From positions 1 to 33,553 of IMG/VR virus record IMGVR_UViG_3300042907_001641: a stretch of DNA of 33,553 bases, one strand, 5' to 3'. The DNA comes from a virus. Position numbers and translations under genes: made by a program. Shown here piece by piece: positions 8,091-15,693 of the stretch; within the stretch, counting starts at the first letter, position 1; each line of letters begins with the position of its first letter. The notes under the pieces are model-generated. The model saw only the letters and a program-made list of their open reading frames with translations. It searched no databases and was not told the origin of the DNA.

Positions 8091-9520
8091 TGCAAACACT
8101 ATCGATCAGCGACGGCACGACCACGATCAGCCTGATCAGCACGACGTCGCTGCATCTCGCCGCCAACGGCTGGCCACTGCAGGTAGCGCCGCCAATCATT
8201 AGCGACCTCGGCGGGCGTGGCCCGTACGACGACGTCACCGAGCAGATCACCGTCACGGCGCAGGGCAGCAGCGCTATCCCGGATCTGCGCGAGATCGTGC
8301 GGCTCCTCGATCAAGCGCGCCGCTGGGCACGCGGCGAGGACGTGGCCTGCGTGAAGCTGCGCATCCGGATCGACAACAGCACGCTGGGCTCCGGCGTCGT
8401 GCTCGAGGCCGCGCTGCTCGGCCCAGACGGTGGCGGCGCCGGGCTGTCGGCAGACTGGGCAGATCTGCTGATCATCAACGAGATCTCGTCGATCACACTG
8501 TCAATGCGACGACGCGGCCTGTGGATCTCGAGCGCAGCCGAGACGACGGCGACGGCGTCGGCCGTGGCAGCGCGGACCACGACGGCATTCACGCTGGCCA
8601 GCCTGCCGGCTCCGTCGCCGATCGAGGTGGCGCTCACGCCAGTCGTCGGCCCGGAGGCGCGCGTGCGTGGTCTGCTGCTCATGCATCAGGACACTACAGA
8701 TCTCCGCGTGTTCTCTGCCTCGCTCTTTGGCGCTGTTACCGTAGCAGGTGGTGTATTTACGACTGGCGATACGTCGATCTTCACCACACTGCCACCGGGG
8801 ATGGGCATGGGAACACTGCCTCCCGGCACGTACGCGTTCCCGCCAGCGTTGAACATCAACTACCTGCGATTCACGTCGACTGCTGCTGTGGTGAACGATG
8901 CCACCACAAATCTCGGGCTTGCCTTGGTCAATTCACTGATGGGCGGCTTCGATGTGTATCTCACAATCGCAACGGCGCTGGTGTCGAGCAGCACCGAGCC
9001 GTGGGTTCTGCAGATACGCATGCTGGGGCCATCAACCGCGCCGATCATTGTCGAGGGCCCGCCAGTCAGCATTGAGTTCTCGCCATCATCAACCGATCAG
9101 GTTTACGTGGTGCACATGGGCTACTTCATGCAGCGCGGGCGATTCCACGATGTGCAGCTGAGCGTATCGCGAGGCTCGGCGCCGATTGGCGACTTCATCG
9201 ATATCGCAGCAGTGTATGTGTATTACCCGCGACAGTACAACGCAGCGATATACCTGGATGCAAACCTCCAAAGCTACAGTACTGATGCTCTCGTTACATA
9301 CCATCGACCGACGGTGGCTCCCAACCCGAGCGCGGATGTACGAAGCCCTGCGGATGTGCTGCGATCTGCAGCCAATGTGGCCTACGGCGATCTCGCCATC
9401 CACCAGGCGCCGAACACCGGCACGATCTACGGGACATTCATCTCGAGCTCGATCCAGTATGTGGCCGTGACACAGAACTGGTCAGTACGACGACGCAGCG
9501 CGTATGTGGTGCCGCAGTGA
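8090..9520 (+). CDS. Distal tail / tail-tip protein (476 aa)
   Basis: The gene starts at ATG 8090, overlapping the tape measure stop, and is the first gene after the tape measure, the position of the distal tail protein in siphoviruses. The N-terminal 150 residues (a target of the form ITVTAQGSS, then a helix IPDLREIVRLLDQARRWARG, then LRIRID) look like a tail-tip ring domain. The remainder is beta-rich with Ser/Thr runs and could be a carbohydrate-binding or adhesin-like part. No catalytic motif is visible. With no separate tail fibre gene downstream, this protein or the next probably contacts the host. Confidence 0.65.
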   Translation: MQTLSISDGTTTISLISTTSLHLAANGWPLQVAPPIISDLGGRGPYDDVTEQITVTAQGSSAIPDLREIVRLLDQARRWARGEDVACVKLRIRIDNSTLGSGVVLEAALLGPDGGGAGLSADWADLLIINEISSITLSMRRRGLWISSAAETTATASAVAARTTTAFTLASLPAPSPIEVALTPVVGPEARVRGLLLMHQDTTDLRVFSASLFGAVTVAGGVFTTGDTSIFTTLPPGMGMGTLPPGTYAFPPALNINYLRFTSTAAVVNDATTNLGLALVNSLMGGFDVYLTIATALVSSSTEPWVLQIRMLGPSTAPIIVEGPPVSIEFSPSSTDQVYVVHMGYFMQRGRFHDVQLSVSRGSAPIGDFIDIAAVYVYYPRQYNAAIYLDANLQSYSTDALVTYHRPTVAPNPSADVRSPADVLRSAANVAYGDLAIHQAPNTGTIYGTFISSSIQYVAVTQNWSVRRRSAYVVPQ

Positions 9521-9567
9521 AAAACGCTACCCAGCGATGCGACGAACGTGAAGTGGTGCCGCAATGA
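9506..9567 (+). repeat. Short direct repeat spanning a gene junction
   Basis: The 15 bases at 9506-9520 (GTGGTGCCGCAGTGA) recur at 9553-9567 with one change (A for G). In the first copy they contain the stop of the tail-tip gene; in the second they contain the ATG of the next gene. The 43-base gap 9521-9563 holds nothing else recognisable. A small duplication appears to have separated the two genes. Confidence 0.75.
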
Positions 9568-11102
9568 GATATCAAGTTGGGCTGTACGACTCGCCACAAG
9601 GCCTACAGATCGCCGACCATAGCACGCAGATAACCGAGCTGCAGTGGTCGACCGACACGGGCGGCGACAAAGACCTCACCTACACGGCGATCATCTCGCC
9701 ACGCGAGGCCGTGGCGCTATTCGATCGGCGCGACATTCTGCACGTGCAGGTTAGCCGAGGCATGGAGATCCTGTGGCAGGGACGCGTGACGGCTGCCGGC
9801 GTCAGCATCGACAGCACCACCAGTGTGCGCATCCAGGCGCTGGGCTACCGCGTCGCGCTGTACGACACGCTGTACACGGCACTGTGGCAGGATGTGGAGC
9901 TGCCGCGCTGGCTCCCGCTCAGTGGATCGACGCCCAACCGCGCCGACTTGTACAACGTCCTGCAGACCGTCGACGCGATCACCATCACCATGCAGGCACG
10001 TCGATATACCACGGCGATGCGCGGTCGAGTCCTCTACACGACGCCCAGCCGCTCCCGACGCCCGATCACGGAGATATCAATCGAGCTCGACTACGATATC
10101 CCAGCTGGCATTACGATCACCGTCACACGGGCAGCGACGACCACGTCGGCCGAGACGACCATCAGTACGATCACAGGGCCATCGTCGTCGCCGTCCACGA
10201 CGATCGCCGATGCCTGGTCGTCGTCGCTCGGCGTGACTGCGATCCGCGTGGGGATCGTGCCGACAACGAACGTCACGGTCGGCAGCACCGACGACTACTA
10301 CGTGCGTATCCTGCCCACACTGACGCGCATCGGCACGCTCGATACCGGACTGACCACACCGGACGCCGACGACCGCGCAGTGATCCGCGACGTTATCGCA
10401 TCGATCGATGAGATCAACGCGGATCAGATCATCACATCCAGCGCGCGTCTCGAGGTCGTGCCGACCGATGTCGTGCCAGTGTGGTCGACCATCATCTATG
10501 CCGACCAGCGTCCCGGCGACATTCTCGACAGCATCGCCAGCAAGGGCAACGGCGATACCCTGCTCGAGTGGGGCGTTGATCAACACCGCGTTGTATACAT
10601 GCGTCCCGCCACGGCTGTGCAGACCACATGGCAGGTACATGTCGACAGCCTGACCATGGATCGCATGAACACCGACCTCTACAACAGCGTGTACAGCGTA
10701 ACCACCGTCAATAACGCGATCGTCCGTAGCGCAGCACAAACTGACGCCAACAGCATCAATCTAGCAAACCTGACACGACAGCAGTACATCGATCTATCCA
10801 GTAGCACCAGTGAGAGCAACACCACGCCGATCGAATCGCAGCTCAAGTACCTGGCAACTCCACTGCCGGAGATTCGATTCACGGCGGCGCGCGTAATTCT
10901 GTTCGGCGCCATCGTTGAATCGTACCGCGTGCGAGCCGGCGACGCAGTTGAAATCACGAACGTGACGTTTATCGGCGTTGACGAGCTAACCAGGAAAAGA
11001 ACGTTCCGCGTCATTGAGACACGATACGACGCGATCTCCGATCGCATGGACATCGTGCCGGAAAAGGCACCACCACGCCTCGAGGACGTGGTGGGCCGAT
11101 AG
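9564..11102 (+). CDS. Tail-associated hub protein (512 aa)
   Basis: The second gene after the tape measure occupies the slot of the tail hub or tail-associated protein (Tal/gp27-like). The N-terminal part (YQVGLYDSPQGLQIAD, then LTYTAIISPREAVALF and ILHVQVSRGMEILWQGRV) matches the beta-rich start of this class, and the C-terminus (ESYRVRAGDAVEITNV, then RTFRVIETRYDAISDRMDI) has the OB-like strand pattern seen at hub ends. No peptidase or lysozyme motif is visible. No clear ribosome site was found, but the copied 15-base element lies at the start. This is the last rightward tail gene and ends 3 bases from a convergent gene. Confidence 0.65.
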   Translation: MRYQVGLYDSPQGLQIADHSTQITELQWSTDTGGDKDLTYTAIISPREAVALFDRRDILHVQVSRGMEILWQGRVTAAGVSIDSTTSVRIQALGYRVALYDTLYTALWQDVELPRWLPLSGSTPNRADLYNVLQTVDAITITMQARRYTTAMRGRVLYTTPSRSRRPITEISIELDYDIPAGITITVTRAATTTSAETTISTITGPSSSPSTTIADAWSSSLGVTAIRVGIVPTTNVTVGSTDDYYVRILPTLTRIGTLDTGLTTPDADDRAVIRDVIASIDEINADQIITSSARLEVVPTDVVPVWSTIIYADQRPGDILDSIASKGNGDTLLEWGVDQHRVVYMRPATAVQTTWQVHVDSLTMDRMNTDLYNSVYSVTTVNNAIVRSAAQTDANSINLANLTRQQYIDLSSSTSESNTTPIESQLKYLATPLPEIRFTAARVILFGAIVESYRVRAGDAVEITNVTFIGVDELTRKRTFRVIETRYDAISDRMDIVPEKAPPRLEDVVGR

Positions 11103-11105
11103 GGC

Positions 11106-12245
11106 TCAGCGTGCTGCGCGTCGAAGCTGTGCGCCTGGCGGACGCTGCGGCTCAGCCCGCGCGCGCAGCTCTGCCGGTACGGCGAAGCCGCGGCGCTTGC
11201 ACCACACCACGAGGTCTGGCGGCCAGAGCCATTGCTTACTGATGCGGCTCACCATGCTCAGTGGCATGGTGGCGTGGCGGTACCACGGGTACAGCGCCTG
11301 CCGCGTCAGGCCGATCATCTGGGCCGCCTGGCCAGCGTAGATCCAGTCGATGCTGCCGGGCGGCCGCGACACCGCCAGCGTGCGCTGCCAGTCGGGCGAG
11401 CAGTCCGCCAGGCTCCACAACATCCACGACATCCGGTCTGCGCACCAATCGTACAACTGCTCCCCTTCGATGATATAGATAGCTGTCACGTGTTGCCGCG
11501 TGCTGGCGTCCCAGCGCGTGCCGTACGGCGTCAGCGGCAGATACTGGCGCCGGGTTTTCCAGTGGTACTTCGTCCAGCCGAGGGCCTCGCAGATCTCGCC
11601 GCTGTGCATCCAGTGGCTGTGCCGACGGTGGCGCAGCGATCGCTCGACAGCGGGCCGCGCCCAGCCTGCGTCGATCGCCGACACGACGCGCGTCCGCGTG
11701 ATGTCGAGCATCCGCGCCGTCTCCGTGACGGTCATCCCGCTGTCCAGCGCGATGGCGATCTCGTTGCGCTCCTCGACCGTCTGCCGGAGCATGATCCGCT
11801 TGCGCTCGGCGCGGGCCTTCGCCGCGCGCGCGCGCCGGCATGGCGGGCACGTGTGGTCGCGCACCTTGGTGCGATTGCACGGGAATGTCTGATGGCATGC
11901 CACGCAGAACAGGTTCCCGGCGCTGTGGATCTCGAGCTGACACGTCGGGCAGATGTGCCGCGAGGTCTTGTCGCGCGGGTATTGCGCGCCGCACAGGACG
12001 CACGTGTGCGGCAGCTTCTTCACGTAGTCGGCGCGCTTCGTGACCGAGCACGGCCCGCACCACGAGTGGCCTCCGGCGTGGACGCGCGATCGGATTCGCA
12101 GGCAGATCGTGCAGAACAGACCGCCAACATCGCGGATTGCGTCGAAGCACGCCGGGCAGATGTATCGCGGCGAGCGCTGCTGCGGGTACTGCGTGCCGCA
12201 CAGCCTGCACGTGCGCGGCGGCTTCGGAGGTCTCACCGAAGGCAT
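11106..12245 (-). CDS. Eight-CxxC zinc-ribbon and HTH regulatory protein (379 aa)
   Basis: The start is ATG 12245 with GGGAGG before it. Residues 13-136 contain eight CxxC pairs (13/16, 30/33, 45/48, 63/66, 82/85, 99/102, 114/117, 133/136). They form two tandem copies of one four-pair module, since CRLCGTQYP and CVLCGAQYP match and the spacings agree. A basic linker follows, then a helix-turn-helix (about 160-192, MTVTETARMLDITRTRVVSA) and an excisionase/MerR-like helix-turn-helix (about 303-350, YAGQAAQMIGLTRQALYPWY). It looks like a multi-site DNA-binding protein, perhaps a regulator of late genes. That role is inferred. It is convergent with the tail operon and overlaps the nuclease gene start by 13 bases. 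Confidence 0.6.
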   Translation of the reverse strand: MPSVRPPKPPRTCRLCGTQYPQQRSPRYICPACFDAIRDVGGLFCTICLRIRSRVHAGGHSWCGPCSVTKRADYVKKLPHTCVLCGAQYPRDKTSRHICPTCQLEIHSAGNLFCVACHQTFPCNRTKVRDHTCPPCRRARAAKARAERKRIMLRQTVEERNEIAIALDSGMTVTETARMLDITRTRVVSAIDAGWARPAVERSLRHRRHSHWMHSGEICEALGWTKYHWKTRRQYLPLTPYGTRWDASTRQHVTAIYIIEGEQLYDWCADRMSWMLWSLADCSPDWQRTLAVSRPPGSIDWIYAGQAAQMIGLTRQALYPWYRHATMPLSMVSRISKQWLWPPDLVVWCKRRGFAVPAELRARAEPQRPPGAQLRRAAR

Positions 12246-12622
12246 ACCAACCTCCCGGCGAGATAGTGCTCGATCGCTTCGATGGCTTCCTGGGCACCAC
12301 GCGCCACGACGACAGCACAGCCCTCGTAGCGCAGGGCGCCGATCCACGCGCGCTGCTCCGGCGACAGTGCGCCACCGCGGCGCCGCTTCATCTCGATCCA
12401 CAGCGCGTGGTACGGCATGACGGCAACGGGCAACAGCAGATCAGGGACGCCCGGGCGCACGCCGAGCCGGCGCATCCGCGCGCCGGTGGCTGGTGAGCGT
12501 GCGCCGCCGTTCGGCACGTGCAGCAGCAGGCCGCGACGCGGATCGATGCCGCTGGTGCGGTTCGCCCAGTCGATCACCGTGGCCTGCTCCTGATCCTCGG
12601 TGGGGTTGATGATGTCGATCAC
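12233..12622 (-). CDS. VRR-NUC family nuclease (129 aa)
   Basis: The start is GTG 12622, overlapping the previous stop (GTGA). The protein is nearly all one VRR-NUC domain of the PD-(D/E)XK nuclease superfamily. It has an N-terminal Glu/Gln helix (EDQEQATVIDWA), HVPNGGARS, the GVRPGVPD motif with Asp61, the EMK motif (Glu77, Lys79), and a Gln (SPEQ, Gln90). Small stand-alone proteins of this family occur in many phages and are thought to cut branched DNA during replication or packaging. It lies among leftward DNA-metabolism genes. The catalytic residues all appear intact. Confidence 0.88.
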   Translation of the reverse strand: MIDIINPTEDQEQATVIDWANRTSGIDPRRGLLLHVPNGGARSPATGARMRRLGVRPGVPDLLLPVAVMPYHALWIEMKRRRGGALSPEQRAWIGALRYEGCAVVVARGAQEAIEAIEHYLAGRLVCLR

Positions 12623-13098
12623 GCCGTACCCCCGATCATGTGCAGGCCGAGCACCGTGTAGCCCAGCAGATCGTCGAGCGTGTCGTCGTACGCCTCCTCG
12701 AACGCGTAGCCTGAGTCCAAGCGTCCGTGCAGTGCTTGCAGTCGCTGCACCTTGTCGCTCATCCGGATCACGATGCCGGGCACGCCGTAGCGACGGTGAT
12801 TCTGTGGGCCGTAAGCGTCCTGCTTCGACAGCAGGATCTCGACGAGCCACTCGGTGAGGTCGTCGGCATTGATGCGGCGATGGTTGGTGGTGAGCCGCCA
12901 CGCCATCGAGCCGACGCTCCAGATGTACGTGCTGTAGTGCGCCTGCGTGGCGTGATTCTCGCGCCACAGCAGCGCCATCATCTCGTCGCGGCGCTGGATA
13001 GCGGCGATCAGGCCCTGGGCGTCGGTCGGTGCGGTGCGCAGTGTGACGTACTGCGGCAGATGCGTCAGGATGTCGCGGACGTTTCGCTCGGTGATCAT
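12619..13098 (-). CDS. DUF1599-like (nucleotide modification associated) protein (159 aa)
   Basis: The start is ATG 13098 with AGGAGA just before it. The C-terminal two thirds fit the DUF1599 pattern: a KQDAYGPQNHRRYGVPGIVI stretch, then RMSDKVQRL, then an acidic helix ending DDTLDDLLGYTVLGL. This family is often found in phages beside DNA base-modification genes and is named for that association; its activity is unclear. The helical Glu/Asp pattern recalls MazG-type all-alpha nucleotide pyrophosphatases. The nearby Mom-like gene supports a link with modified nucleotides. The family call is from motif memory. Confidence 0.7.
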   Translation of the reverse strand: MITERNVRDILTHLPQYVTLRTAPTDAQGLIAAIQRRDEMMALLWRENHATQAHYSTYIWSVGSMAWRLTTNHRRINADDLTEWLVEILLSKQDAYGPQNHRRYGVPGIVIRMSDKVQRLQALHGRLDSGYAFEEAYDDTLDDLLGYTVLGLHMIGGTA

Positions 13099-13106
13099 GA
13101 TGTCTC

Positions 13107-13448
13107 CTACCACCAGCCCCAGCCGTAGCGGAGCCGGTTCTGCTGCCACGCGGCCCACGCCGCACAAATGCCGCCGTATCGGGCGTCGGCGTACGCCATC
13201 ATCCATCGAGTCTGGTCGGGAACCAGCCACGGCCGTGGCGGCGCGCCGTGCGTCGGCACGTGACGCTGGCCCAGGCCAACGCTGGCGCCGTTGTCGCCGA
13301 CTGCGTGCCGGTTCCAGCTGCTCTCGCGCGCGATGATCTCGGCGAGGCACTCGTACTCGGCAGCGCGCCCGGCGAGCGCCAGTGTCCACCAGACGTCCAC
13401 GGCCTCCAGCGTCTGCACGTGGGCCGGTGGTGGCTCAAGGGATATCAC
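13107..13448 (-). CDS. Lytic transglycosylase-like protein (113 aa)
   Basis: The start is GTG 13448 with AGGAGGT before it; it overlaps the upstream stop (GTGA). Residues about 35-113 follow the SLT lysozyme-like pattern: ECLAEIIARESSWN with the probable catalytic Glu in RES, GDNGASVGLGQ, then a C-terminal helix pair YADARYGGICAAWAAWQQN. It lacks a signal peptide and is short, so it holds little beyond the catalytic core. It is unusual to find it in the DNA-metabolism operon, far from the lysis genes at 23128-24179. It may be a virion-borne wall-degrading enzyme or a second lysin. Confidence 0.72.
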   Translation of the reverse strand: MISLEPPPAHVQTLEAVDVWWTLALAGRAAEYECLAEIIARESSWNRHAVGDNGASVGLGQRHVPTHGAPPRPWLVPDQTRWMMAYADARYGGICAAWAAWQQNRLRYGWGWW

Positions 13449-14098
13449 AGTAGCACCTCCTGTCGAACCGCGCGCGATGCGCGGATGCGTCGAGCTCGGG
13501 CATCGGTCAGGCTCATGGCGCGCACATGCGCGTCCTGCGCTGGCGTCAGTGGCGGCAGCGCGCGCACGTAGGTCTGAACGCCGTGCGCGTTGGTGCGCGC
13601 CAGCCGGAACCGCGACGCCACGTACAGCCAGCCGTTGTGGAGTCGTGTGTCGCAGTACGACACCAGCGACCGCAAAACATATGGCTCGGTCACGTCCACT
13701 GGCGGACGATGCACCAGCCAGTCGTAGTGCACACGCGCATGCAGCGCGCGCACGACGGTCGAGGCAGCGTGATGCACGTAGTCGGCGCCATCGCGCTGTA
13801 CGCGCGGATGCAGCCACACACGCGCCAGGTTGATGAGCTGGTGCCTGGTGCACATCGCACGGCCGCGGGCCACGTCGTCGACACTGCCGTAGGTCAGGCG
13901 GCTGCTGGAATCGTAGCAGCGTGTGGCCTCGAGGCTGGACACGATCAGCGTACCGACCGGCTCGTCGCCCAGCCACACCACGTAGTGCAGTGGACGGCAG
14001 AGCACATGCACGTGCTGGTGCAGGTAGTGGTGCGCCACGATCTGCCGATTGCACCAGCGCTTCATGGCGGGATCGGCAATGTCGATGCGCAGTGTCAT
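13445..14098 (-). CDS. Mom-like DNA-modification acyltransferase family protein (217 aa)
   Basis: I choose ATG 14098, which has GGAGA five bases upstream, over ATG 14110, which adds four residues. The protein resembles phage proteins annotated as Mom-family or GNAT-like: IVAHHYLHQHVHVL, YVVWLGDEPVGTLIVSS, EATRCY, LINLARVWLHPRVQ, then LVSYCDTRLHNGWLYVASRF and a final GVQTYVR strand. Mom of phage Mu adds a group to adenine in DNA and protects it from restriction. If this holds, the phage modifies its own DNA; the adjacent DUF1599-like gene is consistent. The assignment is from remembered family patterns and is not certain. Confidence 0.55.
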   Translation of the reverse strand: MTLRIDIADPAMKRWCNRQIVAHHYLHQHVHVLCRPLHYVVWLGDEPVGTLIVSSLEATRCYDSSSRLTYGSVDDVARGRAMCTRHQLINLARVWLHPRVQRDGADYVHHAASTVVRALHARVHYDWLVHRPPVDVTEPYVLRSLVSYCDTRLHNGWLYVASRFRLARTNAHGVQTYVRALPPLTPAQDAHVRAMSLTDARARRIRASRAVRQEVLL

Positions 14099-14115
14099 GG
14101 CAGTCTCCATGCAAC

Positions 14116-14143
14116 GACGCGCCAGGAGCCTTCCTGGCGCGTC
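14116..14143 (-). other. Perfect 12-bp intergenic hairpin
   Basis: The stem GACGCGCCAGGA pairs perfectly with TCCTGGCGCGTC around a 4-base loop. It lies between the stop of the upstream leftward gene (14159) and the Mom-like gene start (14098). No T run follows on the minus strand, so it is not a typical intrinsic terminator. The inner ribosome site of the next gene lies just downstream of it. Confidence 0.8.
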
Positions 14144-14158
14144 TGGTGGGCATCGTTG

Positions 14159-14575
14159 TCACTCGCGCACGAACAATTCGACGCGCCAGTCGAGGTGGGT
14201 GGCCAGCAGCATCTCGTACAGCGCCCGGGCCTCCCTGTCCGGCAGGTTGATCGACACCTGCCGGATGTGGCCCTGCCGACGCTGCTGCCAGCCGAGTGCG
14301 CCCCAGCGCTCGAGCAGCAGCGTCTTGATCTTCGCCAAGCGCAGCTTCGGCAGCTCCATCAGGACGGTCTCCCAGCGGTCGCTGCCGGGCACGACGCCCA
14401 GCGCCGTGGCGAGGACCGACACCGCCAGCCCGTTGGCGCTGACGTCATCGAACGGCGCCCAGCGCGTCACGGTGACGCGCCCGATCAGACAGTGGTCAGG
14501 AACGATCTGGGTCCGGCGTGCGGCGCTGGCAGCGGCGATCATCATGTCCTCGTCGTAGTGCTTGCGGTAGCTCAT
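14159..14575 (-). CDS. Unknown protein (138 aa)
   Basis: The start is ATG 14575, with AGGAG eight bases upstream. I do not recognise the family. The first 25 residues (MSYRKHYDEDMMIAAASAAR) look helical, the middle is mixed with a Leu/Lys-rich helix (ELPKLRLAKIKTLLLERWG), and the C-terminus has a beta strand and a helix. It has no cysteines in metal-site pattern, signal peptide or membrane segment. It is preceded by the copied hairpin module found before two other genes of this operon, which suggests that it belongs to the same expression unit. Confidence 0.7.
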   Translation of the reverse strand: MSYRKHYDEDMMIAAASAARRTQIVPDHCLIGRVTVTRWAPFDDVSANGLAVSVLATALGVVPGSDRWETVLMELPKLRLAKIKTLLLERWGALGWQQRRQGHIRQVSINLPDREARALYEMLLATHLDWRVELFVRE

Positions 14576-14638
14576 GGTCGTGGCTCCTGTCAGTGCCGGG
14601 CGCCACAGCGGCGCCCGGTCGGTCGTCGTCGATGTCAG
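14576..14638 (-). repeat. Copied intergenic hairpin module, copy A
   Basis: Between leftward genes lies a module with the order stop codon, CGACGACGACC-type stretch, hairpin (14596-14618: CCGGGCGCC, loop ACAGC, GGCGCCCGG), CACTGAC, ribosome site, CACGACC, ATG. Copies B and C at 15190-15258 and 15628-15693 share this order and almost all bases. Copy A is the most diverged outside the hairpin. No T run follows the hairpin on the minus strand. Confidence 0.85.
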
Positions 14639-15189
14639 AACCCCAGGTACATCAGTGCGTCCTGCCAGACGCTAGCCACTCCGCGTGCCTCCAGGTACGC
14701 GCCCCACGTGGTGGCATCGTCCGATGCCTCGTACGCCGCCTCCGCCGCCGCCAGCCGCTCCTGTGCGGCGCTGTGGCGCTGCTGGATCGTCGGCAGCGCG
14801 ATGGCCTCGCCAGCGCGGTGCAGCTGCTGCCACAGAAGCGCCGCATGCGTGCTGGCGTGCGTCTGCCCGTAGCCGGCATCCGAGCGCAGGTGCGCCGGCT
14901 CCAGGTGGTCGCGCCCACAGGCAGCGCTGGCCTGCAGGTACAGCCACTCGATGGCGTCCGGCGTCAGCAGGACATCGTCGGCGCAGAACGGCTCGGCGGC
15001 GGCGGCGATCTCGAGCTCGGCGATCTGCGTGTCCAGCTCGAGGGCCTTCCGCGTGTACACGCGGACCTCGTCGCTGGCGAACTCCGACGATTTCGACGTC
15101 CAGTAGGCGATGCGGCTGGCCAGCAGCTGGCGCTGGCGCTGGGCGGTGGTCAGGGCGGCGGCGATGGCGGTTGCGGTTGCGTTCGTCAT
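14635..15189 (-). CDS. Unknown helical protein of a three-member family (184 aa)
   Basis: The start is ATG 15189, eight bases after AGGAGA. The first 12 residues (MTNATATAIAAA) nearly match those of the next upstream gene, and SRIAYWTSKSSEF resembles NRIAYWNAQYDLY of the 197-aa protein further upstream. The protein is rich in Ala, Leu, Glu and Gln and looks largely helical, probably coiled-coil near residues 12-60 and 130-160. No enzyme motif, signal peptide or membrane segment is visible. It is part of the hairpin-spaced leftward set; its function is unknown. Confidence 0.7.
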   Translation of the reverse strand: MTNATATAIAAALTTAQRQRQLLASRIAYWTSKSSEFASDEVRVYTRKALELDTQIAELEIAAAAEPFCADDVLLTPDAIEWLYLQASAACGRDHLEPAHLRSDAGYGQTHASTHAALLWQQLHRAGEAIALPTIQQRHSAAQERLAAAEAAYEASDDATTWGAYLEARGVASVWQDALMYLGF

Positions 15190-15258
15190 GGTCGTGTCTC
15201 CTGTCTGGTCAGTGCCGGGCGCCACAGCGGCGCCCGGTCGTCGTCGTCGTCGGTGTCA
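15190..15258 (-). repeat. Copied intergenic hairpin module, copy B
   Basis: It has the same order as copy A, with the hairpin at 15215-15237 (stem CCGGGCGCC, loop ACAGC). It matches copy C almost base for base, apart from one extra CGA unit. The similarity continues through the start codon into about the first 12 codons of the following gene, then stops abruptly. That marks the module as a duplicated unit of leader plus start region. Confidence 0.88.
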
Positions 15259-15627
15259 GATCGTTGCGGTAACCAGCTGCTCGAGGCGGGCGCGGGCGTC
15301 GGTCAGGCGCTGGTCCAGCAGGTCGACCAGGTCGGGATCCTCGATCGCGGTGTTGCACGCATCGTCGAGGTCGTTGTACGCGCGCTGCACATCGTCGTGG
15401 GCGGCAGCGATCAGGACCTCGGTTGCGCGGCGGTAGGCGCGGCACGTCGGCGGAACCGATGCGCGCAGCTCGGCAACCTGTGCGCGCCAGCTGGCTGCCT
15501 TCACCAGGTACTCGGCGCGGTCGCCGTCGTTGGTGGCGTCGCTGGCGAAGCCGAGCCACTCTTCCAGCATGTCGATGGCGAAGCTGAGGCGGGCGGCGGC
15601 GATGGCGGTTGCGGTTGTGTTTGTCAT
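15256..15627 (-). CDS. Unknown helical protein of a three-member family (123 aa)
   Basis: The start is ATG 15627 with AGGAGA upstream. It begins MTNTTATAIAAA, nearly the same as the downstream 184-aa protein, and then diverges completely. The remainder is rich in Ala, Asp, Arg and Leu and looks all-helical (MLEEWLGFASDATNDGDRAE, then LVDLLDQRLTDARARLEQLV). No motif suggests an activity. Shared leaders and first codons point to duplication of an expression cassette followed by replacement or rapid change of the body. Confidence 0.7.
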   Translation of the reverse strand: MTNTTATAIAAARLSFAIDMLEEWLGFASDATNDGDRAEYLVKAASWRAQVAELRASVPPTCRAYRRATEVLIAAAHDDVQRAYNDLDDACNTAIEDPDLVDLLDQRLTDARARLEQLVTATI

Positions 15628-15693
15628 GGTCGTGTCTCCTGTCTGGTCAGTGCCGGGCGCCACAGCGGCGCCCGGTCGTCGTCGTCGGTGTCA
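15628..15693 (-). repeat. Copied intergenic hairpin module, copy C
   Basis: The hairpin lies at 15653-15675 (stem CCGGGCGCC, loop ACAGC). The surrounding bases, ribosome site and start region match copy B. It lies directly after the stop of the 197-aa gene, so every gene junction from 15691 to 14575 carries the same element. Confidence 0.88.

Noticed and set aside
13526-14872. A 448-codon open frame on the plus strand
   Set aside because: It covers the Mom-like gene and its neighbours on the opposite strand and has no ribosome site or recognisable fold.
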